A stretch of 50,719 nucleotides of DNA from JAGPUQ01 sp947084925 (GCA_947084925.1 CAMTUJ010000004.1:1-50719), one strand, 5' to 3'; shown: positions 1 to 9,830, counted from the stretch's first letter. The notes: generated by a model from the letters alone, not told the origin. A program made the numbers and translations.

Positions 1-1638
<1,638 letters not shown>

Positions 1639-1691
1639 GTCCGCCGCGCAGCGCCGCCCTAGCCACCAACTCTTCAGCGTCTGGGAACTCC

Positions 1692-3176
1692 ATGGGAAAG
1701 CCGACCGGTTTCATCGATTACGTACGCGTACTGCCGGCTGACCGCAGTCCGACCGAGCGCGTCAAGGACTGGCGGGAATTCCACGACCACCTGCCGGAAG
1801 CCAGGCTGCGCGAACAGGGCGCCCGCTGCATGGATTGCGGGGTGCCCTTCTGCCATACCGGCACCCTGCTGTCCGGCATGGCCAGCGGCTGCCCGATCAA
1901 CAACCTGATTCCCGAGTGGAACGATCTGGTCTACCGCGGTCTGTGGAAAGACGCCCTGACGCGGTTGCACAAGACCAACAATTTCCCCGAGTTCACCGGC
2001 CGCGTCTGCCCGGCGCCCTGCGAAGGCTCCTGTGTACTGGGCATCAACAACCCGCCGGTGACCATCAAGAACATCGAGTGCGAAATCATCGACCACGCCT
2101 GGGAGCACGGCTGGGTGGTGCCGGAGCCGCCCACCAGCCGCACCGGCAAGAAAGTCGCCGTGATCGGCTCCGGCCCGTCCGGACTGAGCGCTGCCGCGCA
2201 GCTCAACAAGGTCGGCCACAGTGTCACCGTGTTCGAGCGCGCCGACCGCGCCGGCGGCCTGCTGATGTACGGCATCCCCAACATGAAGCTCGACAAGGAA
2301 GAAGTCGTTCTGCGCCGGCTGCGTGTGCTGGAACAGGAAGGCATTGTCTTCCGGTGCAACACCGAAGTCGGCAAGGACATTTCCGCACAGCAACTGCTGA
2401 ATGATTTCGACGCCGTCGTGGTGTGCGCCGGCGCCACCGCGCCGCGCGATCTGCCCCTCGAAGGCCGCAACCTCAAGGGCGTTCACTTCGCGATGGATTT
2501 CCTGCGCGCCAACACCCAGGCGCTGCTCGACAAAAACCCGGGGCCGAATTTCATCTCGGCGGCCGGCAAGGATGTGGTCGTGATCGGCGGCGGCGACACC
2601 GGCACCGACTGCGTCGGCACCTCGCTGCGCCACGGCTGCAACAGCCTGGTCCAGGTCGAAATCATGCCGCGCTCCCCAGACACCCGCGCCGCCGACAACC
2701 CCTGGCCGGAGTGGCCCAAGATCTACCGGGTCGATTACGGCCAGGAAGAAGCCGCCGCCCGCTTCGGCAACGATCCGCGCGTGTACCTGACCACCGCGAC
2801 CAAACTCGAAGGCGATGCCGACGGCCAGCTCAAGGCCGTGCATCTGGTGGATGTCGAGTGGACCAGAACCGAACAAGGCCAGATGATCCCCAAGCCGGTT
2901 TCCGGCACCGAGCGCGTCGTGCCGGCGCAACTGGTACTGCTCGCGATGGGTTTTCTGGGGCCGGAACAGCCGTTGCTCGAAGCCCTCGGCGTCGAGCGCG
3001 ACCCGCGCTCCAACGTCAAGGCCGAGCACGGCAGCTTCCAGACCAGCATTCCCAAGGTGTTCGCCGCCGGTGATTGCCGCCGCGGTCAGAGCCTGGTGGT
3101 GTGGGCCTTCAATGAAGGGCGCGGCGCGGCGCGGGAATGCGACCGCTTTTTGATGGGTGCTACCGACCTGCCCTGA
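1692..3176 (+). CDS. gltD: Glutamate synthase small subunit (NADPH)
   Basis: The 494-residue beta subunit of GOGAT oxidises NADPH and passes electrons to GltB. The N-terminal region has the cysteine clusters for two 4Fe-4S centres (CMDCGVPFC; CPAPCEGSCVLG). An FAD-binding Rossmann motif follows (VIGSGPSGLSAA, about residue 155), then the NADPH site (VIGGGDTGTDC, about residue 297) and the C-terminal FAD-contact motif (VFAAGDCRRGQSLVVWA). Length is normal for the family. The ATG at 1692 begins a typical GltD start (MGKPTGFIDYVR). It follows gltB directly and should be cotranscribed with it. Confidence 0.97.
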   Translation: MGKPTGFIDYVRVLPADRSPTERVKDWREFHDHLPEARLREQGARCMDCGVPFCHTGTLLSGMASGCPINNLIPEWNDLVYRGLWKDALTRLHKTNNFPEFTGRVCPAPCEGSCVLGINNPPVTIKNIECEIIDHAWEHGWVVPEPPTSRTGKKVAVIGSGPSGLSAAAQLNKVGHSVTVFERADRAGGLLMYGIPNMKLDKEEVVLRRLRVLEQEGIVFRCNTEVGKDISAQQLLNDFDAVVVCAGATAPRDLPLEGRNLKGVHFAMDFLRANTQALLDKNPGPNFISAAGKDVVVIGGGDTGTDCVGTSLRHGCNSLVQVEIMPRSPDTRAADNPWPEWPKIYRVDYGQEEAAARFGNDPRVYLTTATKLEGDADGQLKAVHLVDVEWTRTEQGQMIPKPVSGTERVVPAQLVLLAMGFLGPEQPLLEALGVERDPRSNVKAEHGSFQTSIPKVFAAGDCRRGQSLVVWAFNEGRGAARECDRFLMGATDLP

Positions 3177-3220
3177 GCTGCGAAAGCGCGGGAACGCCGG
3201 GTTTTATATCCGGCACTTGC

Positions 3221-3290
3221 GCCTCCCAAGATGCGGCTCGCCGGTTCGCTGATCCGCAGCGCGGTTTCGCTGGCGACCAGCCTCTTTGCA
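3221..3290 (-). pseudogene. Acyl-CoA dehydrogenase gene remnant
   Basis: On the minus strand this piece encodes LRISEPASRILGGA preceded by LVASETA, which matches the C-terminal region of acyl-CoA dehydrogenases. It aligns almost base for base with 5092-5161 inside the intact acyl-CoA dehydrogenase gene of this window, including a run of about 25 identical bases. Reading frame is lost on both sides, so this is a decayed fragment. The rest of the gene-free stretch 3177-3514 shows only a 16-base perfect palindrome at 3385-3400 (CCGACCCGCGGGTCGG), with no T-tract. Whether the fragment came from the neighbouring gene or a lost paralogue cannot be said. Confidence 0.7.
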
Positions 3291-3514
3291 CTTGCGCGCT
3301 TCAGACGGCGGGATTCTGCTGCCATCGGACTTACCCTGCCGCTTGCCATGGCCGCCCTCTTGCAGCTGGGCGCGCCCCGCCACGCCGACCCGCGGGTCGG
3401 CTGCGCGAAAGATCGGGGACACTCGGTTGCGCGCCGGCGCTTGAGTCAAGGCCGTGGGCCGTCAGGGCCGTCGCGCCTGCGGCGAATGGTCATGCGTCTT
3501 CGCTCCGATATTCG

Positions 3515-3838
3515 CTACTTCTTCTTTTTCGGCTGGTCTGAGCTCGCATGACGCTTCGGAGTCTCAGCCCGCCTTAAATCACGGTAAAAATTCTCGTGGC
3601 TTCCCAACTTCAGCAGGTACAAGGTGATTTCTTCGGCATTATGCGCATACGCAAGAAGCACCTCCCGCCGATTTATTTTGAACTTATATACCCGGACGCC
3701 GGCAAGGTCGCCGACCTTCATTTCTCCAATCGCAGGGTCGGCGACAATCGCGTTTACAGCTGCATCTATGTCTGTTTTCTGCTGCTTCGGTAACTTCTTT
3801 ACGGCTTTGGCAAATTCGTTGGTCTGCAAGACATTCAT
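3515..3838 (-). CDS. RelE/ParE-superfamily toxin
   Basis: A 107-residue protein with the layout of a type II toxin of the RelE/ParE fold: an N-terminal helix (TNEFAKAVKKLPKQQKTDI), a linker with GEMKVGDLAGVRVYKF, then the beta strands NRREVLLAYAH and EITLYLLKLGSHENFYRDL. The lysine-rich tail (QPKKKK) is odd. Its ATG overlaps the antitoxin stop in an ATGA arrangement (3835-3838), the usual translational coupling of such operons. Whether it cuts mRNA or inhibits gyrase cannot be decided from sequence. Confidence 0.85.
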   Translation of the reverse strand: MNVLQTNEFAKAVKKLPKQQKTDIDAAVNAIVADPAIGEMKVGDLAGVRVYKFKINRREVLLAYAHNAEEITLYLLKLGSHENFYRDLRRAETPKRHASSDQPKKKK

Positions 3839-4053
3839 CCGAACTTGTACTCACTCACGTCGCCAGCTTTCACCTGGGCGCGCGCGCGCAACACGCCGAC
3901 GATGAAGTCATAGGGAAGGTCCGGATTCTGCTCAGCAATGCGGCCCAACGTGGCCCAATGCTCGATTTGCTTCGGGGTCGAGCGGTGCGACGCCTCGCCG
4001 TAGATTCTCGCGGATTCAACCAAGGCGTCATCGAGTTTGATAGCTGTGCTCAT
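3835..4053 (-). CDS. ParD-like antitoxin
   Basis: A 72-residue protein beginning MSTAIKLDDALVESARIYGE, with SHRSTPKQIEHWATLGRIAEQNPDLPYDFI behind it in two stretches. This matches the ParD-like antitoxin family, a ribbon-helix-helix type N-terminus that should bind DNA and neutralise the downstream toxin. The frame is open up to 4098, but the start at 4053 is preferred because GGAGG lies 8 bases upstream of that ATG and family members begin there. It overlaps the toxin start by four bases. Confidence 0.85.
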   Translation of the reverse strand: MSTAIKLDDALVESARIYGEASHRSTPKQIEHWATLGRIAEQNPDLPYDFIVGVLRARAQVKAGDVSEYKFG

Positions 4054-4083
4054 GGGGATGTCCTCCGGGGCTTGGGCGATAAA

Positions 4084-4098
4084 GTGGTAATTTACCAC
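4084..4098. promoter_or_regulatory. Candidate operator of the toxin-antitoxin operon
   Basis: A perfect 7-bp inverted repeat with a one-base centre (GTGGTAA-T-TTACCAC) lies 30 bases upstream of the antitoxin start. Antitoxins of this type usually repress their own operon from such palindromes. The role is inferred from position and symmetry only. The rest of 4099-4212 carries GGGACAGATTTATTTACA (4127-4144), similar to motifs often seen near IS200-like elements, and nothing else recognised. Confidence 0.5.
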
Positions 4099-4212
4099 CT
4101 TTTGAACCCACCCCGGCGCAACGAAGGGACAGATTTATTTACACCCCCATTCTCTCCGCCGACTGCCTCGCAGCTGGCCACCTCGCGACGTCTTTCAGCG
4201 GCCTGCCAGGGC

Positions 4213-4872
4213 TCATTTGGTGTCCTTGCCAAACCAAACTTCGATCGTGCCCGGTCGCGCCTTCAAGTTATTCTTGTTCACGGCTGCCGCATCAGCGATG
4301 CCCTGGCTGTGCAGCAACGACGTTATGGCATCAGCATTTGGTTTGTCTGCTTCATGAAAGAATCTCACCTGAGTGCTATTTGGCGTACCGGCTTTCCCCG
4401 CAATGTTCTCGGTGCCCATGGCCTGGAAACCAGCGGCGGACAGTTTCCTGGCTATTGTGTCGCTCTTTGACCGCGCCTCCTCATCGCCAACGTGTAGATA
4501 CACCTGTGCAGGAATCATCGCCAGAACCGCCGTCGCCGTACTTCGTGCGTTGGCCGCGCCCGATATCGATATCTCCTGGGCTACTGCTCGCCCGGCACCG
4601 TCCTGCTTCAGTGAGATCATTTTCAGCGCAAGCTCCTCGTATCCAAGAGCTGCAAATGAAGCGTACGCGAACTCACGCTCTTCCGGCTTGTCCGAAACCA
4701 GCATGCTTCGGAATTTATCAAGGGCTGCAAGTTGATTTAACTGGAGTTGCCTGTAGTTGTACACCTGCGTAAAGGCGGCGCCGACTCCCGTTACAAGCAA
4801 TCCCAGTATGAGCGGCGTGAGTACCGCCAAGACTTCTATCCACGATTTCTTCTGCGCGGGTGATTCGGCCAT
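4213..4872 (-). CDS. Membrane-anchored protein with LytR_C/SPOR-like C-terminal domain
   Basis: Not recognised as a named gene. The 219-residue product has one hydrophobic segment near residues 11-35 (LAVLTPLILGLLVTGVGAAF), then a helical stretch (LNQLAALDKFRSMLVSD), and a C-terminal alpha/beta part from about residue 125 (AQVYLHVGDEEA; KLSAAGFQAMGTENI; TQVRFFHEADKPNADAI). That pattern resembles the LytR C-terminal or SPOR-type fold, which suggests a periplasmic domain. The frame is open to a TTG at 4920, but ATG 4872 has GGAG at 7-base spacing and is preferred. No partner genes nearby explain it; the flanks are accessory DNA. Confidence 0.6.
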   Translation of the reverse strand: MAESPAQKKSWIEVLAVLTPLILGLLVTGVGAAFTQVYNYRQLQLNQLAALDKFRSMLVSDKPEEREFAYASFAALGYEELALKMISLKQDGAGRAVAQEISISGAANARSTATAVLAMIPAQVYLHVGDEEARSKSDTIARKLSAAGFQAMGTENIAGKAGTPNSTQVRFFHEADKPNADAITSLLHSQGIADAAAVNKNNLKARPGTIEVWFGKDTK

Positions 4873-4971
4873 CTCGGTGCTCCATGCAATGGGTTCAGAC
4901 GTTTTGGCTGGACTCTTCAAATCAACGGTGTAACCGAATCCATCACCACGCCGTCCAGAAACGCAACGTCA

Positions 4972-6108
4972 CTATAGCTTCAGATCCCGCGCGATGATGT
5001 TGCGCTGGATTTCGCTGGTCCCCTCGCCGATCACATAGACCAGGGCATCGCGATGGAAGCGTCCCACCGGGTACTCACGCATGATGCCGGCGCCACCCAG
5101 GATGCGGATCGCCTGCTCGCTGACGCGCAGCGCGGTTTCGCTGGCGACCAGCTTCACCTTGGCGGCGGTGGCCGCGTCGAGCGTGCCCTGATCCACCCGC
5201 CAGGCGCCGTAATAGACCAACCAGTGCGCGGCCTCGATGTCCGCCGCCATGTCGGCGAGCTTGTGGGCGATGGCCTGGTATTTGCCGATGGTGCGGTCGC
5301 CCACCACCCGCTCGCGGGCATAGGTCAGCGCGACTTCCATGGCACCGCGCGCCATGCCCAGGCAGTTGGCCGCGACGCCGACGCGGTTCTCCGACAGACA
5401 TTCCAGGATGATCGGATAGGTGCCCTCGCGGCCGCCCAGCAGACAGGCGTCGGGCACGAACAGGTCTTCGATATAAATCAGCCCGGTTTCGGACGCGCGG
5501 ATGCCTTCCTTGTCGAGTCGGCTGATCTGCACCGCCGGGTTGGGCAGCTCCACCAGAAAGAGGCTGATGGCATCCGGCGTGGCCTCGGGCCTGGTGCGCG
5601 CCGCGAGCGTGATGAAATCCGCGATCGGCGCATTGGTGATGTAGAGCTTGCTGCCCTGGATACGGTAGCCGCCCGCGACCTTGGTCGCCCGCGTCTTGAG
5701 CGCGCGGATGTTGGAGCCCACGTCGGGCTCGCTGAGGCCGAAGGCGGCGATGCGCTCACCGGCCAGCGCCGGCGCAAAAAAGCGCTGCTTCTGTTCCGCC
5801 GTGCCGGCGCGCCAGATCGGCCAGATGGCGAGATGGGAGTGCGCCGACCAGGCCGAGGCGAAGGCCTGGCTGACGCGACTCATCTCCTCGCGCACGATGC
5901 AGTCGGAGACCTTGTCGAAGCCCGAGCCGCCGTCGGCCTCCGGATAGCGCACCCCGATCAGGCCCAGCTCGCCCCATTGGCGGAACAGCTCGCGCGGAAA
6001 AGTCTCGCTGTCGTCGGCGGCCCGCGCCCGCGGCGCGATCTCGGCGGCGCAGAATTTGCGCACCGTGTCCCGCAGGGCGTTCTGTTCGGCGCTGAAGGTG
6101 AAATCCAT
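4972..6108 (-). CDS. Acyl-CoA dehydrogenase
   Basis: A 378-residue FAD-dependent dehydrogenase that introduces the alpha-beta double bond in an acyl-CoA. The N-terminal helical domain begins MDFTFSAEQNALRDTVRKF. The middle beta domain has FGLSEPDVGSNI and YRIQGSKLYITNAP. The C-terminal domain has KVKLVASETALRVSEQAIRI in two parts and YVIGEGTSEIQRNII, whose glutamate is the expected catalytic base. The start at 6108 is chosen because the family begins MDF and GGAG lies just upstream; the frame also extends 8 codons further. Substrate is unknown. A copy of its 3' region is found decayed at 3221-3290. Confidence 0.93.
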   Translation of the reverse strand: MDFTFSAEQNALRDTVRKFCAAEIAPRARAADDSETFPRELFRQWGELGLIGVRYPEADGGSGFDKVSDCIVREEMSRVSQAFASAWSAHSHLAIWPIWRAGTAEQKQRFFAPALAGERIAAFGLSEPDVGSNIRALKTRATKVAGGYRIQGSKLYITNAPIADFITLAARTRPEATPDAISLFLVELPNPAVQISRLDKEGIRASETGLIYIEDLFVPDACLLGGREGTYPIILECLSENRVGVAANCLGMARGAMEVALTYARERVVGDRTIGKYQAIAHKLADMAADIEAAHWLVYYGAWRVDQGTLDAATAAKVKLVASETALRVSEQAIRILGGAGIMREYPVGRFHRDALVYVIGEGTSEIQRNIIARDLKL

Positions 6109-6343
6109 GGCGACTCCGGGTAGCGGCCGCACCGGCGCGGCGGCGAGCGGAAATTATAAGCGACCTCGAAAATCCCGCCGCGCGGGCGGAGATCCTGTAG
6201 AGCAGGAGCACGGGCTCCCCGCCGGCGCGGGAACGGCGGATGATTCCACGGCAGATGATTCCGGGTGCCCTTCGGGCTACCCGCTGGTAACATCCACCCG
6301 CCAATTTTCAACCGACTTTCAATCTTGACCTGAGGAAAACCCC

Positions 6344-7270
6344 ATGACGATTCGATACGACAACCGCGTTGCGGTGGTGACCGGCGCCGGCAACGGCCTG
6401 GGCCGCAGCCACGCCCTGCTGCTCGCCGCGCGCGGCGCCAAGGTGGTGGTGAACGATCTGGGCGGCTCGGTGGAAGGCCGCGGCGGCTCCCATTCCGCGG
6501 CCGATGCGGTGGTGGCGGAGATCAAGGCCGCCGGCGGTCAGGCGGTCGCCAACTACGCTTCGGTGACCACTCCCGAGGGCGGCAAGGCCATCATCCAGAC
6601 CGGCTACGACGCCTTCGGGCGCGTGGACATCCTGATCAACAACGCCGGCAACAATATCCAGAACAGCTTTCGCAAGATGACGGTGGAGGAATTCACCGCC
6701 GTGGTGGACGTGCATCTGATGGGCGCCGTGTACTGCACCCGCGCCGCCTGGCAGGGCATGCTCGACCAGCAATACGGCCGCGTGGTGATGACCACCTCCG
6801 CCGCCGGTCTGTTCGGCGGCCACGGCCTCGGCAACTACGCCGCCGCCAAGATCGCCCTGGTGGGACTGATGAACACCCTGAAGCTCGAAGGCCGCAACCG
6901 CAACATCACGGTCAACTGCATCGCGCCCATGGCAACCACGCGCATGTCGACGGAAGCCATGGACGACAAGACCGGGCCGCTGTTGCAACCGGAATTCGTG
7001 TCCGCCGTGGTCGGCCTGCTGTGTGCCGAGGAACACACCGGCACCGGCGACATCATCAGCGCCGGCGCGGGCTATTACTCCAAGATCGGCATTATCGAAG
7101 GTGCCGGTGTCTGTTTCGGCGCCGACCAGGCGCCCGCGCCGGAAGCCATCGCCGGGCGCTGGGCCGAGATCTGCGATCTCAGCCAGGCGCAGCCCTTCGA
7201 CGACGCCTTCGGTTCGGTCGCCCACAGCATGCGCAAAGTGTTGCGCGGCCTGAAAGACGCCAAGGGCTGA
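6344..7270 (+). CDS. SDR oxidoreductase, MFE-2/HSD17B4-like 3-hydroxyacyl-CoA dehydrogenase
   Basis: A 308-residue short-chain dehydrogenase. It has the cofactor motif TGAGNGLGRSHA, the sequence VVVNDLGGSVEGRG typical of the dehydrogenase part of multifunctional enzyme type 2, the NNAG motif, and the active-site pattern Y-A-A-A-K in NYAAAKIAL. It probably oxidises a 3-hydroxyacyl-CoA or a related hydroxyl group with NAD+. The C-terminus is longer than minimal SDRs (about 60 extra residues after the Rossmann core). It is divergent from the acyl-CoA dehydrogenase gene, and the two steps are adjacent in beta-oxidation. GAGG sits 9 bases before the ATG. Confidence 0.88.
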   Translation: MTIRYDNRVAVVTGAGNGLGRSHALLLAARGAKVVVNDLGGSVEGRGGSHSAADAVVAEIKAAGGQAVANYASVTTPEGGKAIIQTGYDAFGRVDILINNAGNNIQNSFRKMTVEEFTAVVDVHLMGAVYCTRAAWQGMLDQQYGRVVMTTSAAGLFGGHGLGNYAAAKIALVGLMNTLKLEGRNRNITVNCIAPMATTRMSTEAMDDKTGPLLQPEFVSAVVGLLCAEEHTGTGDIISAGAGYYSKIGIIEGAGVCFGADQAPAPEAIAGRWAEICDLSQAQPFDDAFGSVAHSMRKVLRGLKDAKG

Positions 7271-7283
7271 TTGCCGCCACCGT

Positions 7284-7313
7284 GGACGCCCCCGCGCCGG
7301 CGCGGGGGCGTCC
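7284..7313. terminator. Long perfect GC palindrome after the SDR gene
   Basis: Thirty bases that read the same on both strands (starts GGACGCCCCCGCG, 7284-7313), giving a very stable hairpin 13 bases after the SDR stop codon. There is no T-tract, only TTGCG, so a classical intrinsic terminator is not proven. Position between two transcription units favours a termination or mRNA-end role. Confidence 0.5.
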
Positions 7314-7328
7314 TTGCGCAAGGGCCCA

Positions 7329-7385
7329 TCCTTCCATGAGGTGCCTGTCCTTTCGCGTGGTACCCGTCCTTTCACGAGGTGCTAA
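7329..7385. repeat. Three tandem 19-bp imperfect repeats upstream of serC
   Basis: Units at 7329-7347, 7348-7366 and 7367-7385 share the pattern TCCTT(T/C)C-C--GGT-C. The spacing of 19 bp puts the copies nearly two helical turns apart, on the same face of the DNA. The third unit overlaps the -35 box of the proposed serC promoter, so these could be binding sites for a regulator. No known operator was recognised. Confidence 0.65.
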
Positions 7386-7398
7386 AGCCCAGTAGAAT
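7370..7398 (+). promoter_or_regulatory. Candidate sigma-70-type promoter of serC-serA
   Basis: TTTCAC (7370-7375) and TAGAAT (7393-7398) are separated by 17 bases, a good spacing for -35 and -10 boxes. A transcript would start near 7405, leaving a leader of about 20 bases before the serC ATG at 7426. The -35 box lies inside the third 19-bp repeat. Confidence 0.5.
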
Positions 7399-7425
7399 TG
7401 CCGGCCTTTCCCAGGGCCCCGCTTG

Positions 7426-8541
7426 ATGAAACCCACCGTCAAACCGGCGAACGCGAACTTTTCCTCCGGGCCTTGCAGCAAGCGACCCGGTTACGCTCTG
7501 GCGCGGCTCGATATCAGCACCCTCGGCCGCTCGCACCGCTCGGCATTGGGCAAGGCCGCCCTGGGACGCGCCTGTAGCGATACCGCCGAACTGCTGGGCC
7601 TGCCCGCCGGTTACCGGGTGGGCGTGGTACCCGCCTCGGACACCGGCGCGATGGAGATGGCGCTGTGGTCCCTGCTCGGACCTCGCCCGGTGGACGCCTT
7701 CGCCTGGGAATCCTTCGGCGAAGGCTGGATCACCGACATCGTCAAGCAGCTCAAGCTCGATGCCGTGAACACCCATACCGCGCCCTACGGCCAGTTGCCG
7801 GATCTGGGCCGCGCCAATCCCCGGCACGACGTCGTCTTCACCTGGAACGGCACCACCTCGGGCGTCAAAGTGCCCGCCGGCGACTGGATCCGCGACGACC
7901 GCGAGGGGCTCACCATCTGCGACGCCACCTCGGCGGTGTTCGCCATGGATCTGCCCTGGTCCAAACTGGATGTCACGACCTTCAGTTGGCAGAAAGTGCT
8001 GGGCGGCGAAGGTGCCCACGGCATGCTGGTACTGAGCCCGCGCGCCGTGGAGCGGCTGGAAAACTATCGACCGCCGTGGCCGCTGCCCAAAATCTTCCGC
8101 CTCACCTCGGGCGGCAAACTGCTCGACGGCGTGTTCAGGGGCGAGACCATCAACACGCCGTCCATGCTGTGCGTGGCCGATTACCTGGATGCCCTCGACT
8201 GGGTGCGCGGCCTGGGCGGGGTCGCCGAAACCATCGCCCGCTCCAACCGCAATCTGGCGGTGATCGAGCGCTTCGTCGCCGCCAACGCCTGGATCCGGTT
8301 TCTGGCCGCGACGCCGGAGATTCGCTCCAACACCAGCGTCTGTCTGGTGCTGGATCTGCCCGAAGCCGGCGTCAAGGCGATGGCCAAATTGCTCGAAGCC
8401 GAGGGCGTGGCCCACGACATCGGCGCCTACCGCGACGCCCCGGCCGGGCTGCGCATCTGGTGCGGCGCCACCATCGAGGCCGCCGACCTCGAAGCCCTGA
8501 TGCCCTGGCTGGCCTGGGCCTATCACGCCAGCAAGGGTTAA
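7426..8541 (+). CDS. serC: Phosphoserine aminotransferase (SerC, second family)
   Basis: A 371-residue PLP-dependent class V aminotransferase converting 3-phosphohydroxypyruvate and glutamate to phosphoserine. Motifs include ANANFSSGPCSKRPG at the N-terminus, FTWNGTTSGVKVP, DATSAVFAMDLPW and the PLP-lysine region FSWQKVLGGEGAHG. This is the type found mostly in alphaproteobacteria and Methanosarcina, not the usual enterobacterial SerC. ATG 7426 is used; the frame also contains TTG directly before it. serA follows after 81 bases, so both serine-biosynthesis steps are probably one unit. The lineage may reflect ancient transfer. Confidence 0.9.
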   Translation: MKPTVKPANANFSSGPCSKRPGYALARLDISTLGRSHRSALGKAALGRACSDTAELLGLPAGYRVGVVPASDTGAMEMALWSLLGPRPVDAFAWESFGEGWITDIVKQLKLDAVNTHTAPYGQLPDLGRANPRHDVVFTWNGTTSGVKVPAGDWIRDDREGLTICDATSAVFAMDLPWSKLDVTTFSWQKVLGGEGAHGMLVLSPRAVERLENYRPPWPLPKIFRLTSGGKLLDGVFRGETINTPSMLCVADYLDALDWVRGLGGVAETIARSNRNLAVIERFVAANAWIRFLAATPEIRSNTSVCLVLDLPEAGVKAMAKLLEAEGVAHDIGAYRDAPAGLRIWCGATIEAADLEALMPWLAWAYHASKG

Positions 8542-8622
8542 CCCAACCCGACACCGGTCCTGCGGCCCCGCCGCGCGGGACATCACCACCGGGATCCAAC
8601 CTCCGGAACCAAGGGGACACCG

Positions 8623-9792
8623 ATGCTCAGCATTCGCACCTACAACCAGATTTCCAGCAAGGGCCTCGACCGCTTCCCGCGCGACCGCTACCGCATCGGC
8701 GGCGATGTTGAAGCGCCGCAGGGCTACATCCTGCGCAGCCACAAGCTGCACGGCGAGGCCATCCCGGATTCGCTGCTCGCGGTGGCGCGCGCCGGCGCCG
8801 GCGTCAACAACATCCCGGTGCCGGAATACAGCGCGCGCGGCGTGGTGGTGTTCAACACCCCGGGCGCCAATGCCAACGCGGTCAAGGAGCTGGTGATCAC
8901 CGGGATGTTGCTGGCGTCGCGCGACATTTTCGCGGGGATGAATTACGTCCAGGGGCTCACGCAGATCCAGGACGACGCCGCCATGGCGACGCTGCTGGAA
9001 AAAGAAAAGAGCCGCTTCGCGGGCTCCGAGATCCTGGGCAAGACCCTGGGCGTGGTCGGGCTCGGCGCCATCGGCGCGGTGGTCGCCAACATGGCGCTCG
9101 AACTCGGCATGCGGGTGGTGGGCTACGACCCCGCGTTGTCGGTGGAAGCGGCCTGGCGGCTGTCGAGCAGCGTCGAGAAGATGGACAGCCTGCAAAGTCT
9201 GCTGGCCCGCGCCGATTACGTCACCCTGCATGTCCCCGCCATGAGCGCCACCCGCCACATGATCAACAGCGAGACGCTGCGCTCGCTCAAGCCCGGCGCG
9301 GTCCTGCTGAATTTCGCCCGCGAGGAAATTGTCGAACCCGGCGCCATCATCGGCGCGCTGGACAGCGGCCAGGTGCGCCGCTTCGTCACCGACTTCCCGG
9401 TGCCGGCACTGCTCGGCCGCGACAATGTCATCGCCATGCCGCACATCGGCGCCAGTACCGCCGAAGCCGAGGAAAACTGCGCCATCATGGCGGCCGATCA
9501 GTTGATGGAGTTTCTCGAACACGGCAACATCCGCAACTCGGTCAACTTCCCCACCACCCGCATGGCCCGCAACGGCGGCTATCGGCTGACCTTCTGCAAC
9601 GCCAATGTTCCCAAGGTGCTGGGCAAGGTGCTGGCGGTGATCGCCGACTGCAACAACAATGTGATGGACCTGGTGAACCAGAGTCGCGACGACATCGCCT
9701 ACAACATCATCGATGTGGAACAGGCGCCGGACCCGTCCACGCTGGACCAGATCGCCGCCATCGAAGGCGTGATCCGGGTGCGTCAACTGTAA
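8623..9792 (+). CDS. serA: D-3-phosphoglycerate dehydrogenase with ACT domain
   Basis: A 389-residue NAD-dependent 2-hydroxyacid dehydrogenase, the first step of serine synthesis from 3-phosphoglycerate. The substrate-binding part includes ARAGAGVNNIPV and VFNTPGANANAVKEL. The NAD-binding motif is GVVGLGAIGAVVANMA (about residue 144). The catalytic histidine lies in MPHIGASTAEAEENCA, with E in AREEIVEPG. An ACT-type regulatory domain ends the protein (VLAVIADCNNNVMDLVNQ; IAYNIIDVEQA), which suggests serine feedback. AAGGGG lies 7 bases before the ATG. Downstream begins the duplicated non-coding unit. Confidence 0.94.
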   Translation: MLSIRTYNQISSKGLDRFPRDRYRIGGDVEAPQGYILRSHKLHGEAIPDSLLAVARAGAGVNNIPVPEYSARGVVVFNTPGANANAVKELVITGMLLASRDIFAGMNYVQGLTQIQDDAAMATLLEKEKSRFAGSEILGKTLGVVGLGAIGAVVANMALELGMRVVGYDPALSVEAAWRLSSSVEKMDSLQSLLARADYVTLHVPAMSATRHMINSETLRSLKPGAVLLNFAREEIVEPGAIIGALDSGQVRRFVTDFPVPALLGRDNVIAMPHIGASTAEAEENCAIMAADQLMEFLEHGNIRNSVNFPTTRMARNGGYRLTFCNANVPKVLGKVLAVIADCNNNVMDLVNQSRDDIAYNIIDVEQAPDPSTLDQIAAIEGVIRVRQL

Positions 9793-9801
9793 ATCGCACG
9801 C

Positions 9802-9830
9802 AAAAAAAAGCGGCATCGGATGATGCCGCT
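9802..9830 (-). terminator. Intrinsic terminator of sRNA copy 1
   Basis: A perfect 9-bp stem (AGCGGCATC/GATGCCGCT) with a 4-base loop at 9809-9830, followed on the minus strand by eight T (9809-9802). No annotated minus-strand CDS ends here, which points to a non-coding transcript. Confidence 0.8.
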
